DNA of 64,000 nucleotides from NCBI GenBank assembly GCA_958510875.1, contig OY294070.1, forward strand, positions 9,610,001 through 9,674,000, read 5' to 3'. Under the pieces are notes generated by a model. That model worked only from the letters and a program-made list of their open reading frames with translations, ran no database searches and was not told where the DNA came from. A program made the translations under genes and the position numbers. This DNA comes from Endomychus coccineus (lineage: Eukaryota; Arthropoda; Insecta; Coleoptera; Endomychidae). This document shows positions 25,401-39,800 of the stretch, piece by piece (the stretch's first letter is position 1; the number at the start of each line of letters is the position of its first letter).

Positions 25401-28400
25401 TCGGTATTTTATGACAATTTTGGGATTTTTAAACCCAAACTAAATGATGTTCGTTAACTCAAGTGCCCGGGGCAAAGTGGGGCAATGTGGGGCACTTGAG
25501 ACTATTATCGAATTTCGACCATCAAACCTAAAAACCTTGTTCTCTGGGGTTTTGTGGTCGCTCAACACGAATTCAAGGTGCATTTTCAGCTCAGACGCTC
25601 CTGGGGTAGAGTGTCCTCTGGGGCAACGGGGGCATCTGGGGCAGTAAACCAATTTCAACTGTTGAACATCAAAACTTCGTTACCCATGGGTTTTCGTGGT
25701 CGCTCAACACGAATTCAAGGTGCATTTTCAGCTCAGACGCTCCTGGGGCAGAGTGTCCTTTGGGGCAACGGGGGCATCTGGGGCTGTAAATCAATTTCAA
25801 CTGTCGAACATCAAAACTTCGTTACCCATGGGTTTTTGTGGTCGCTCAACACGAATTCAAGGTGCATTTTCAGCTCAGACGCTCCTGGGGCAGAGTGTCC
25901 TCTGGGGCAACGGGGGCATCTGGGGCTGTAAACCAATTTCAACTGTCGAACATCAAAACTTCGTTACCCATGGGTTTTTGTGGTCGCTCAACACGAATTC
26001 AAGGTGCATTTTCAGCTCAGACGCTCCTTGGGCAGAGTGTCCTCTGGGGCAACGTGGGGCATCTGGGGCAGTAAACCAATTTCACAAAAACCCCTGGGTA
26101 ACGAAGTTTTGATGTTTGACAGTTGAAATTGACTAACTGCCCTAGATGCCCCACGTTGCCCCAGAGGACACTCTGCCCCAGGAGCATCTGAGCTGAAAAT
26201 GAACCTTGAATTCGTAATCAGCGACCCCAAATACCCCCGAGTAACAAATTCTGGCCAATTTTGATCAATATTTGATGAGCGACAATATAATATTTACACA
26301 GATCAGCAAATTGCATGATTTAGATGCATTTTTTGTATGCACAAATGCAGCCAAGCTTTTCCTGATAAAACAAATATGTAAAATTTTTTTCTATTGTGTT
26401 TCTGAAGCAAATGGCGAAAACCGCATCTCGATACAGGTTGCCAGTAAAAAATTCGATCATTTGGCCTTTTTACGGCTATATTTCCTCGACTAAAAGTGTG
26501 CAGTCATCTGACTTAAGAAATCATTCCTGGCACACTTGTAGTAGATTTTTGTACCTATAAAACGAGGCCATACATGACATATGAGAAACCATGGGGAATA
26601 AAATTTAATTGACTTTAGATCGCCAACAAATCCCTTGAGAAAAATTTCACCTAACATTTAAATCTTTGGGCGTGGTAGCCCAGTTTCGAGTTGTATTTTC
26701 GACATCCATCTTCAGTTTTTCAGAATTATAGTATCTTATTGAATGTATATACGTTTGACTACGGAAGATGGGAACAAGGGTTTCCAATTTAATCTTCATT
26801 GAATTCTTAGTCACGATGTCTTTTTAGAGAGGTAGAAGATATCAATTCATTCTTCTACAAAATGATTGGATAGTTTGAATGATTTCAAAACTTACCCCCC
26901 GCCCGAATAAATTAATTTGCTTTTTGTGGTCAGGCTATTGGTTTTAGGCAAAATTGTCAAGACACAAGAAATGTTTAACATTGTACCTACTTGGCACAAA
27001 AGAATTTTTTTTGTCAGACTATTTTGTCTCGTCTTTGAGATATGACTTCTACTATGTCGGGTACTGTGTAGTGGTTTTCTAATACATATTCATATATTTT
27101 ACACATTAATGTGTTAAAATTTCAATTATTCGTGTTTCGTTCGTTGTTGAGACGTAGACATTTTTAATTGAAATTAATGCGATAAAGACCCTCAGTGCTC
27201 AGTACGATTAGTTTAAAAGATCCCGCGCTTTAATTGATGGAATTAGTTTTCAAACGTCTTCTGATTATGGTCAAGGTACCGAAACGTACCTAATGACGAA
27301 AATATAGTTGACGTATGTGTTAATGCTGTTTGAGTCCACTGCTCTTTAATTAAATCTTAGAGGAAGTTCTTAAACAAAACAATTGGCTTCAGCTCGGAAT
27401 TTGATTGATCCATTTATGAATGAAAATAGTACTCGCCTGCCAATTAATGAGATCAAGAGTCGAAAGGAAGTATTAACGTTCTCATACATATTGTAATATA
27501 ATGAATCAATGTTATTTGCCTGATGTATGTAATGGCTCTTTCGTTTGGAGCGGAATATATGCCTACAAAATGAACAGAACTGAAATGAATTGAATTATCC
27601 TGTCACTGCGAATGTAAATTGTGAAAGACTGATTGTGCAACATCCAGAGTATGGTCTAATTTCAGAATGGAACTCCAGCAGATAATGAACAGTCGATAGT
27701 TACGATAGATTATCGCATCCACTTCTCTATCAATGTATTCTAGTTCTCTTCAGATGCCCGCCGAGAGGAAATTAAACCCTAGGAAATTTGAACCGACAGT
27801 AAAGTGTCTTGAGATAAGATTGCACGTTAGAAGCGAACTAATGAACGACTTGCTTCACTTACTAATAAATTTAGAGCTCCCTAGTTCCACACAATATATT
27901 GTTCAATCATAAATCTATAGGGTTTCATCAATGCGCTAAGGGTCTAAGGGAATACGGCATATTTGGTATTGCTTGTAGTTTGTTTAATGAGGTCGTGGAG
28001 ATTTCGATAAAAGCACTGCATTTAGAACAAATATTCTCATTAAACAAAATGCTATTTGGAAATGTGAATAGGTATACTAGGATAACTAGGGTGACTTAAG
28101 ATGTTTTTTGTACTAAAACTAATCAATCATTGATTTATTACTTACTTCCACTATACAGGTACGTAGTATACGGGAAGTATTGAAATTGGGAGAAACAAGT
28201 TTTCCGGACTTTCGTGGATATTATAGTTTTGAGCATTTCTGAATCTTTCTAGACTATTTTTGACATGATGTGTGTGTGTGTTTGCACGTGCATGTGTGCA
28301 TGCGTGCGCCCGCGTCCTAGCCAACTGTGGAGACGATTACGCCGTTCTTATTGGTCCCTTTAAAGTGGTGAAAAAAAAGGAAGTGTATTGTTTTGGGCAC

Positions 28401-31400
28401 GGTAGTCGCATTTCGAGTATTATTTTTGGTATCCATCTTCAGCTTCTCAAATGGAGTTATAGTATTTGATTTAACCGTAATGGCAACATACGCATGAATT
28501 TGAATTGGGATCGAAGAAAATCTTATCTGGATTACTGACATAGTTGCATTTGCAGTTCGGTACACGACACTTAGGCATTCTAATATAAAATGATACAAAA
28601 TATTAATGATAAATTTTCTCACCCAGATCTACATATCGTAAACAAAACTGATGAAACCTTCCGAATGAACGATAAAACAAACCATTCATAACACTAAATG
28701 CTACACGTCTAATGGAAGCAAAATGGTTGTCTGAGACACTAAGTACCTGAACAACACGCCATTTTATTGTCACAGTTATCACTTCACACAATCTCTTTTT
28801 TATATACTTCGACTACACGTGAGTAAAACCTACCCAGCCTGCTGAGTCTTTGGCCTCCATACCATCGAGTCGTATGCTATCATGGGTTCGATGACCCTGG
28901 TGTATAGCCATGTGCTCATCTTTGGTTGTAACCCCCAGATTTGTCCACACATTTTTTTGCATAGGCTAAGGGCTATCGTGGTCTTTTGGATTGTTTTCTG
29001 TAGGTGTTGAATCCATGACAGCTTGTGATTAATAATAAATCCCAAGTATTTTGCTTCTTCTACAATTGGAATTCCTACCCCATTCAGAACTGGTGACTTT
29101 AGTCCTCTCACTACTTTGTTTCAGGTAGAGACAACTGTAGTGGTTTTGGGAGATTTTACGGTAAGTTCCTCCTAATGGTATCACTTGTTAATCAGATGGA
29201 GTTCTCTCCTGAATAGAATACAAGAGCTTCAGCTTATGTTTGGCAGTTGAATCCCAATCATGCGAACAGTACTCCAGGAGAGGTCGAATCTGTGCTTTGT
29301 AGATTATGAGGTGCTGCTGGGATGTAAAGTAGCTCTTGGCGCACTGGATACAAAATAAATTTTTATGAGAGGGTGCTGTTGATGGATCCCGAGCATGGAT
29401 ATGGAAGACTTCGTAGGAATAGTTGTACCTGACATAATCATATTAGGAATTCTGGGATCTGAATTCTTGGAGAAGATGCAAGCTTGAGTTTTGATTTCGT
29501 TAAACTATACTAGATTACCAGATCCCCATTTCAAAATCGTTGCCAGATCTTCATTACTTGTTTCAACCTGTCTCTCTCTCGCACGTCTGGCTTCATTGGA
29601 TGGTATAGGGATAGGGGCTCTAGATGGGAAAGTGGTATGAAGTGTACCATCATCTGCAAAGCTGTGGACAGGACAGATGGTCACTACCAACAGATCGTTG
29701 ATATGGAAGCAAAGTTGATGCCAAGCAAACACCACCTGGAGTGATCTATCCCGGAGAAAACTCGATAGTAAGCGACAAAGTTGAGGCGGCCAACCATATG
29801 ACGGAAAATTCCCAAGAAGTCCTTGGTGTCAGACTTTCTCAAATGATTTGGACATGCCCAATGCTACAACTAATGTAACATGTATCGCGTAGGCAAGCAG
29901 GTTTCCTGTTGTTCTCTGCTGCCGGTCATTCACGATTTTGGAACTCTCTAGGTATTGGATGAGCTCAATGTTGATTGCTTTCTCCATCACTTTAGAGATC
30001 ACAGAAGCAATGGGTCTATAATTATTACAAGGGTTTTCCTTATTTTTTTTTGGAATTGGTTGAACTCAAATAGAAAATTAGTTCTTTATTCTGTAAGTAG
30101 AATAGATTCACCGACTGACGACTGAGGAAACACATACTGCATTGGAAGACTTGCACAAACTGACTGCAATATGTAAATATCATGTTGAAGGTACACCTCA
30201 TGCGGTTCAGTCAGCCCGACTCGATCATATGTTTTAGATGCCAACAAGCCAAGATACCGGCCTTCCATTCGAGTAGGCTATGGATTAAATTATATTAATG
30301 GGTTGATTGTTGTTGCATTCTTATGAGATGAGGATTGGGCTGGGTTGGTACAATTGACCACCTCAAAAAAATTGCTGTTTGTATTTGGTTGAATTGTTGA
30401 AGAGATTACCATATGCTTCAGCACTTTCAAATTTCAAATATCGATTACAAATTCGATTAAAAGAAATATTATTATTGTAGCTCAACTTATCGTAATACAT
30501 TGTGGAAAGTTGCCGAGGAACTTTACAATATTCACGATCTTCACTTGTGGGAAATGTCGGTAATAATTTCGCATAAATATTTCAACTCCACTGTAGTGCA
30601 TGCAATGTAGACGTGTTCGCTTTCTAGATGTAGTATCGATCCAAGCTTGGCATGTAATGTGAATTTAGAGCGAAAAAAGTACCATTACCACCCTGATATC
30701 AGACTCAATGCACCGGAGCTACATTAAAACTTAATTTCATAAAGTTCCCAACCGCTAGAACTTTCGTAACGAACGTTATAACTTGCCGAATTTCTCCTTT
30801 TTCAACATTAAAATATGCGAGAATGTTTGATAATTAGATCCGCTGGATTTGGTAGAGAGGTGAAACGAAAACGTCAAATATCGTGAGATTTACTTCAAAA
30901 CTTGCAATTCATCTACCGGAGCTACGTCGTGTGTATTCAGCGATAATTGAAATAAAACAAGCAGAAGGAAATTATGATCCTATTCAGAGAAGAGTTACGA
31001 TTACATTTCAAGACTGTTGATTCGCGATGGAAGTAAATCGCGAGGTGAATGGAAATTAAAGTATTATCTCTTAGGCTCAAAATTCGCAATATAGGTTAAA
31101 CTGTACTGAGTATTTTTGCCTTCCATCTTCAGTTCTGATTACGAATAAGATAAGATGAATAAATTAAAAAAAAACTGGTAGAAGCCGTTACTCTATTGTA
31201 ATTTATTATTATGATTAACGAACAATTACTTTGTTTATCAAACAGATACAGAATTATGAAGTAAATAATAAACAATTCAAGAATAAATAGGAACTAAAGT
31301 ACAATAGGGCTAATGAGATTATAATTGAGAGTAAGGAATCCCGAAAAAATTCAGTGTTGATTAAAAACAATTTGTGCATTAGGTTAATTATTATTTAACA

Positions 31401-33760
31401 TTCTAAAGATTATTAGAAGAGTGTTTTGAAGGCAAAGGAAAAGATCACTTTGATATGGGTCTAACTGATCACTTAAGATATTGGTATAGCAGTTTTTGAC
31501 ACTTCTATAATTCTCTATTGATTCTAATGTACTTAAATGTTGAATGCTTAGACTATCGAAATTACAATTACAAACGAAGTTGGTGCCAAGGTATATCCAT
31601 GTGAATCAACAATTTCAATAGCGATTCTTCATATATTTGTACATTATTGTCAGTTTTTACTGCCTCACTCTTCAACTTCTTGACTAAATTTTCGATTCTT
31701 GAGTAATATGTTTCGAGTTGATAATTGATAGCGTGATTCTACCCATTAGCTGCATTGTTGATGCATTATCGTCTGCTGTGACAATTCCACAATTCAATTG
31801 GGTGAAAAGAGTTTTAAATAATGATAAATACATCAGGCCTTTTTGATCAAGAGTAAATATTATGTGCTATTTTAGATATTTGGTAAAAACGGCAATTCTG
31901 TCATACCTATCTACAATTCCCAGTCCGGGTAAAGCTGGTAATAAAAAAGTAGTCATTACCCTGCACTTACTAATACTAAGCTCCAGATGATTGATCACAT
32001 GCCAAGTAGTTAGTGCATTATGCTTTAGTGAGATACAACATAAAGAATGCTTTACTGCCGAGTAAATTTTAAATCGTCTGGGTAAAAAAGAAAATTACAG
32101 ATAAATAAAGAAGAAATGTCATTGAAATACTTAAAAGAAAGTATAAACTTACTTATCGAATTTCAAAATACCAATAAGAAAAAAGGGAAAAAATAATAAT
32201 CTAATAATCTAAAGAGAAAAGGAATAGATTTATGCAATAAATTTTATTTCAAAGAATTGACTGTATATCGAAAACGAAGTGATTTAGAGAAAACTTTTAT
32301 ATGAAAGACCCCTATTATTTTTAGAAGTTCTATCGTTTGTCGAAGTTATGAACGAAAAACTGAAACACCCTTTATAGTCAATTATTCTTTTTGTAAGTCC
32401 AGTAGCGTCGATTTAAGTTTACTGTTGAGGAAACCTTCTGAACCAATTTTGAACGCAGGGGGTATATACTTATACATAGATCTGGGAAAAGCATCTGGCA
32501 ACACTGGTGACAGTTGGCTGCTTGGTTTTGAGTTGAGCGCATGTTAGGCATTGTTTTGAAATTTAAACGGTATGGTTTTGACAGTATGTCGAAATATTTT
32601 GAGTATTATGAATATTTTGAGAGCGATTTGCCGTTCTAATATCAATCTTACCTTAAAAAATGAAACGTGTGGCACTCGGGGACTGCCGCGGTAAAGCTAT
32701 TGCATAGCACTACGCCACTGGAAAAAGTTGGGCAGAAAAACATCCACTACCCCTTCAAAATCTTCACGAATTATGAGTAAAAAAGAGTATCATCTTGAGA
32801 AGAGTATTCTGTGAAAGTTTTAACGTTCAGATCTCGATAGCGCTTCCGGCTCCGGGATTTTCACGTGGCCTATCGAAATTAGAAGGTTCGAATTGTATAA
32901 AAACACAATTGCATGAACGCCAGACGACTTATGTAAATAGCTACGAACGTAATCATTTTGACATATCCTCGAGGAGCTCGCTGCGCGTAAGTTAGAGTTT
33001 ATACATTTTACCTCTATTTTGTTAATTTGGGGCCGTTTCGAACCCCGTGCGGCCGGCGCCAGTTGTTTACCCGCTTTCGGTATCTTTAAGCAGCTAGAAA
33101 ATTTCCTTTCGTACGTCGCACGTCAGATGCTAGTAGGTGACAGCTGAGAATACCTCAAACTGTTTTAGTTAAATTTTCCTATTTAATCGACATTTTGGGG
33201 CCCGAAACTATGCTATTTAGTTGGCCCCGTTCATAAACTAACGACATGGAGCGAAAACCGCATGCGAAAAGTCCTCGTTAAGACGTTCTATGTACCGTAA
33301 ATTTGAACTTTTCTAACTCGCGAGCTACGCGCTTCTCACGTGAACGTCATTCGATTTATCGAAAATTAACCAATTCAAAACAGTTTTCGACCCAGTTTGG
33401 GGCTATCACGACCTTTTAAAAGGTTCAAAGTTAACATTTCGACAATTTTAAGCTCGGTCGAGCTGCATGGTAGGCGGAGTGGTGGGTGTCAGGATATTTC
33501 GATACGGTATTTGTTCTTTGTTTTTTCAGATTTTCGTTACGGTATTTGTCTTTTGTTTTTTTTTCTTGATTCGGTCGCCGGGCTCAAAGCCCGCGATAAA
33601 AGCTATATGCAATAGCTTAAAAATAATTTTAAATGTTGACATGATCTGAATGCTGACTTAATTTGCAACATGCGGTATAAGCTTCCATAATCGATGCCTC
33701 GACAACCGACTATACGGTTTCGATACTTACATCAAATTATTAGTGATCAGAATGACAGTG

Positions 33761-33803
<43 letters not shown>

Positions 33804-36800
33804 CCGTCTCCTGAACACACTACATTTTGTAACGACAACTTGACGTCTTCTATCAGCTTGTTCCATGATTCAAATATAACCTGAATGTGATATTAATGGG
33901 ATCGTCGTTCTTGTGGAGAGCAAACAAAAGCGTCTGATGTTTCGTGAATATTCTTTTGTGTTCGCAAAGTAGGCCTTTGTAATTATGTATAGGAGTTTTT
34001 GTGTGTTGCTCTTGTACTTGCTTCTCTCGCTTTCATTATATTTGAGAGAAACTCTGCGGTTTCGTTCTTTTATTGTGTTGCGGTTTTTTCGTACAACAAT
34101 TCGGATCTTAACTTGAAATTCATTTGTTCTGCTATGATTTTGTCCCTTGCACAGCGACCTATTTTTGCAAATGGGGGACGTCGAGATAATAGAAGCAATA
34201 TAATTTTCAATTGAAACATAATTCTTCGCCTAGTACTGTTAAGGGAGAACAAATTCTCCATTCTAACTACTGGATACATGGAGTTCATCAGTATTAGATC
34301 ATTCAAGTAAATAAGTATTACGCCACGATATTTCTGCGAATTCCTATGAGGGAGTAAACCGCTGCAAACTCTTTCTGAATTGTTGAAGCTTTTAGTGTAA
34401 AAGTGTCTGTACTAATATATTCTTAACGTGTTATTACAACCATCATATTAGGCTTACTTCAATGAATATTGACTTATATCTACATCAAAAGATGGCTGCT
34501 CCATCATATAGAAAAAAAAGTAATTTGATTATTGCTATAATAAAATTTGTATTCACTGAAACCACTAACGTGACTGTAGTTTCGACAACTAGCGTTATAC
34601 GATAGTATAGATTAGATTAGATTTGTATGGGGCTTATGGGCTTATGGGCTAGGAACCTCATCACCGCGACATTTGCAGATCTATTGTGCAGATGCCTAAC
34701 ACTAAGCTCCAAGACGCAGAGCACTCCTGGTAGAGCTATGCGACACTGAGGAGATACAGGACTAGAAACGGAGATTGTGCTAAATCTCTTCAAGGCTTAA
34801 TCATCAACCTGGTCCTGAGTGGGAGTTGAGTAGGTGACTGTTTGTCCATCTCGGGCACCCGGAGATCATTCTGGAGTAGGAACTGATCCCGCCTACATCT
34901 GGAGCCAAGTGAACACCCTAGAGTGTGAACCGCTCCCTTAGGACGAAGTTTAAATAATATATCAGGAAGTTGGTGTTAACCTCTTCAGGAATCATTCACC
35001 TCGGGGAGAATGGTGAACACTCGGGGGAACCGCCCCTCTGGTAGATAGGTGAACACTGGTGGGTGAGAACCGCTTCACTAGGTGACACGTTAGTCGTGAA
35101 CCTGGAGAGCATGGTGAACACGTTTGTGAGGGCAATGGGCTTCAGACTAAGCATTAAGGAACCTGAAGGGGCACATCTTACAAAATTGAGTAGTTAGGTT
35201 TATAGAGCTTCTCATAGAACGGTATCTCCAATCAAAACTTTTGCAAAAATAAAAATTTTTCACAAAATGAACGAAGAAGCCAAAACTTTTGCATTATTCA
35301 GTGGCTTATAAAATAGGATGGGAACCCTGTAACTAAGCCACTGGACAATATTGACTGATATTTCTGTTAAATAGTGGATTTCTATTTTAGTACTTGGGCC
35401 AAAGTTGCTCGAAGTTGCTGAACCGATTTTGAGGGATGCCTCTGTATAGAACATCAGTGGAGATAATTTTCTCTGATGGGCTCGTTTTGTGCTTGGAATG
35501 AGTTCAATTATCCCCAATACCTTCCCTTTTCATCTAAAGAGATCACATCGGCAGCAGTCGGGCCTTGTTACCCAGAAGGTAGTGATAAAACGCTTCTCCA
35601 GGAAGGTAGATCCTACAATCCCTAATATGATGATGTCAGGTACAACTATTTCTATGAAGTCTTCCATATCCATGCTCGGAATCACTACCATCAGCATCCT
35701 CTCGTGGGACGATCATGTGAGGTCCATTGCGAAAACCGCTTCACAACAGCTACTTTACATCCCAGCAGCTCCTCATAATCTACAAAGCACAGATGGAGTA
35801 CTGTTCACATATTTAGAGTTCAGCTTTCAAAAATACGCTGAACCTCTCGGATTGTATCCAGATGAGAGCTTTTTGTTTGATTGATGATGCGTTGAAAGAT
35901 GGGTGATCTCTCCCTTTTCTATAGTTATTTCCATGGTCGGTGTTCATCAGAAATCTCGTCTGTTGTTCCACCACGAGAGATTCCAGATAGGCGGACCTAC
36001 CAAACTTCATTTTTCTATCGAACAGCGAAGATGTAAAGCTCTTCACCTAGTGATGTCTTTTCCTATGGGTATAACCTCCAAACCTTAAAGAAAATTGTTA
36101 TGTTAGAGTTCCCTGTCTACTTCCGCTTTCGTTACTAGAATCCATAGGCCAGACCTCAGATCCTCCATATAATGGGATGGTTGTGGTTTTTCTTTCCCTG
36201 TCGTTGAGAACCTAACCCTTGTTAGGCCTTTGCAGTAGCACAGTATGTGCACTGAGGTCTCCTCGTCTTCTTGGCAGAACCTTCATAGGTTTGTATATGC
36301 CAGTGTGATGTTGTTCATGTGTTTGTTCAGTCTACAATACCCTGTCAGGAGCTCAATCATGATTCTAGTTGATCTTATATTCTGGCTTAGTAGATACTCC
36401 GTGAATTTTGGCGATGGTTCTTTAATGAACTCTTTGCCTTTTCCGCCATTCTTGCTTTCTCAACCAAGTACTGTTATATGATTTGCGCAGCGCCTTCGCT
36501 ACACCACAGAAGGGTTTTAGACCAATTAGAGCCCTACGTGCTCTTTCTCGGGTCTGTGAATCAGCCTCTTCGTTGTCTTTGAAGCCTGTGTGGTCTGAAA
36601 ACCAGGCTAAAAAGGGTCTGTTTTGACTGCCCAACTCTTGTAGGGTTTTCAAGCAGTCCCAGACGATTTTGGAATTGACCTGCGAGGAATTCAATACTTT
36701 CATAGCCGATAGTATAACTATGTTTAATAAACATTGTTATGACAAAAAAAAAGAATATTGTAAGCTTATCTAATTTAGGATTTATGGAAGATAAATCTCT

Positions 36801-39800
36801 CATGGGGATATTACATACTTGATACCCCTTTCCCATCTAGATCCCCTATGTCATTCATTGAAGCCAGAGGAGCTGGAGACCTGGCAACAATTTCGAAATG
36901 GATATCTAATGAAGTTTAATGCAACCAAAACTCAAGGTTGTATTTTCTTCAGGAAGGCGGATCTCCAAATCCCAAATATGATGATGCCATGTACAACTAT
37001 ACATATGGAATCTTCGATATCCATGTAGCACCTTGTCATGGCATTGAGAAAACCGCTTCAAATAGACTTGGTTTACAACTCCGTGTCAAGAGCTACTTTA
37101 CATCGTAGGAAGGTGGGAGATAGCTCCATTTTATATAGATATTTCCATGGTCGTTGTTCATCAGAAATCTCGCCTGTTCCACCACGAGAGATTCAAGATA
37201 GGTAAACTAGACGAGCTCAAACTAGTCACCACTTCATTGCCGAACTTCTTCGTTGTTAATTTTTACATCGAGCGATTGTGGTCTCTGCTTAAGTCTGTAA
37301 CCTCCAAACTTTCAAGAATCATCAGCATCATCAATTACGCGTTCGGATCTTCAGCCCCTATTATGCACTTAGATCTCTGAATTGGCAATTGTGCCAATTG
37401 TGCGCCCTGCATTCAGCAGTCTTGTGGCCCACCAGAAACTTAGAAGTTCCTCTGGGAGCAGTTATGCTACGCCAAAGTATCGTTGCCTGCGGTGTGTTTC
37501 AGCTGAGCATTCCAACAGGATGTGAGAGGCAGTTTCTACCACCTCTTCGTATCTCCCACATATCAGGTCATCTGCGATGCCAATAACATGTAGGTCTTTG
37601 TTGAGACGACAGTGACCCGTGAGGATTCCGATCATCTCTTCAATGTCTTCGGCTTAAAGAGAAGAGTTTCCTTGAGAACCTCGGCACATGCTCTTTGATG
37701 AAGATCTTGGGCTGCCTCATGCGTGGTGATTTTCGCCATAAATCAGATTACTCCTTCAGCTGACCTCAAAGGGCGAGACCCCCACTCAGTTTGAGAAAGC
37801 GACCATTGGCTCTGGCCCAACTGAGGCGCTAAACGACCTTCCTCCGCTTGTCAGGGGTTCATCCATTTCATTTCCCTTCAACTCCACTGTGCCCTGGGAC
37901 CCAGACGAGTTGAACTTTGTTTGTCTTGGCTAGTTCAGCCAGGGCGTCTCTGCATTCTTTGACAATCCTTGATGAATCGCTAGGGGACTTGGGAGCTCCC
38001 AGGGCCGATCGACTGCCCGCAGATGTATATGCGCCTATTTACATAGTTTCTTCGCAAGTTTTCCAAGGTGCTGGTCAATATTGCGTAGATCTCCGCCTGC
38101 AAAACCGTGCAGTACACGCCAAGGGCTACTGCTTTAGTGACCCTTGGCCTTTTCAGTTACGCTCCCGCTCCAGAACGCTGACTTACCTTGGACCCGTCTA
38201 TAAACTATACGAGCCCACATGGTGGCAGTAGGGCGAGAGTTTCGTTGCTCCAATCTCCTCTATAAGGGATGAGGATTTTGTGAGAAGTGACACAGATAGC
38301 AGATACCATGCTATCTTGCCAGATGTCTAGTGTGGGGCATTTAGAGGTTGCCTCATTCAAAATCACGAGAGTAGTATTTTTCCGGCAATGAGCACCATTC
38401 AAGACACCTACGCATGCAAGCCAATACTCTAAGGGGCGTTGAGTTCCTCGTTCCTGGCAATCGCACGACTGCGGCATAGGTGACCAAGGGACTACTCATG
38501 GCCATGTAGATCCGGATCCAGATTTGGAGGCTCTCCCGCAAACCCAGAAGGATGCAGAGGCATTCTCCACTCGATATTTGAGGTGTTCGCATCAGGTTAA
38601 TTTGGAGTCTGGGATTACTTCCAGAAACTTTACCGACCCCTCAGGTTACTGGTACCTGCCAGAAGAAAAAACTTTCGGCTGTTTGCCCAGCTTACGTTTC
38701 CTGGAAAACAGTATGATTTTCGTCTCTTCAGGTTTGGCCCTGAGCCCCTCAGTGCTGCACAAACGGGTCACCGAGAAAGGTGATTTGCAGCTCGCACAGT
38801 ATCCCTAAGGTGACGCCAACCAAGTCATCGGTGTAGGTTTGGGCGACCAACCTTGCCTTTTCCAACTCCCCCAAGAGTCCATCAACCACGAGGCACCACA
38901 GAAGCGGAGATCCTCCTTGTGGACAGCCTCTGGTAGCGGTGGTTTGTACAACGCATCCGTTATGGTGAGCCTTCATCGCATGCCTCGATAGCATGACTTC
39001 AATCCTTTCAAGAATAGTTCCAATGCATAAATGCTCTAAGAACATTCCACCACTGGCTCATACATGTTGTGGCATTATTAAAACAACTAACTGACAAAAT
39101 GATGAATACGAGTAATGTTACATGAAGATGCAAGTGAAGTGAAGGCATACCTTGAAATAAAACATACCAGATAAGTTATTTATTCGAAACTATTTTGTGA
39201 AACGGATTTTCTCCATTATGTATGTGACATTTTTCCAATACATCTCACATGCAGACTATGAAATTTTGGGATTGCACGTAATAATATTCATATAATATAT
39301 CTGCTTAGTATTCCAAGGAAGGAATTTCATACGTGAATATTGAATCTGCATGTACGCTAAACTTATCGTTTAAGTTTAAGGAATTCTGAAGTAGAAGAAT
39401 GCCGCAATATTCGGTGTGATTCATGGAAGACTGAAAGTCGGAATGGAGGCGAAACTCTTCGGATACTACGTAAGCTTTATTGGAAGATTGGGTGGAATTT
39501 CATGGGGATTTTATGTATGATAAGGATATTATTCAGTGTCGAGTGAGATTGATTTGAGATGTAAACAGATAAATTTACCCTTGTTACGTGAACAGTGCAT
39601 CATTATGTGGACTATCCCTTATTATCTGAATCAAATGTATTCTCAAAATCTAGAGACGTTTGAATGCTGGAAATAAAACATTCCAAATCAAAATTCTTGA
39701 TCTAAGGAAGGATTTGTAGTTATAATGATTCAATCTATTTAATATTATATAAAGCTAGTTTCCTTCACTCACTGACGAGGCACTGTAATACTTAGTGTCT

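Noticed and set aside
25554..26112. Overlapping frames of 67-138 codons as a repeat protein
   Set aside because: They fall in a 142-bp tandem array whose period is not a multiple of three, so each unit is read in a different frame; no start context or splice support.
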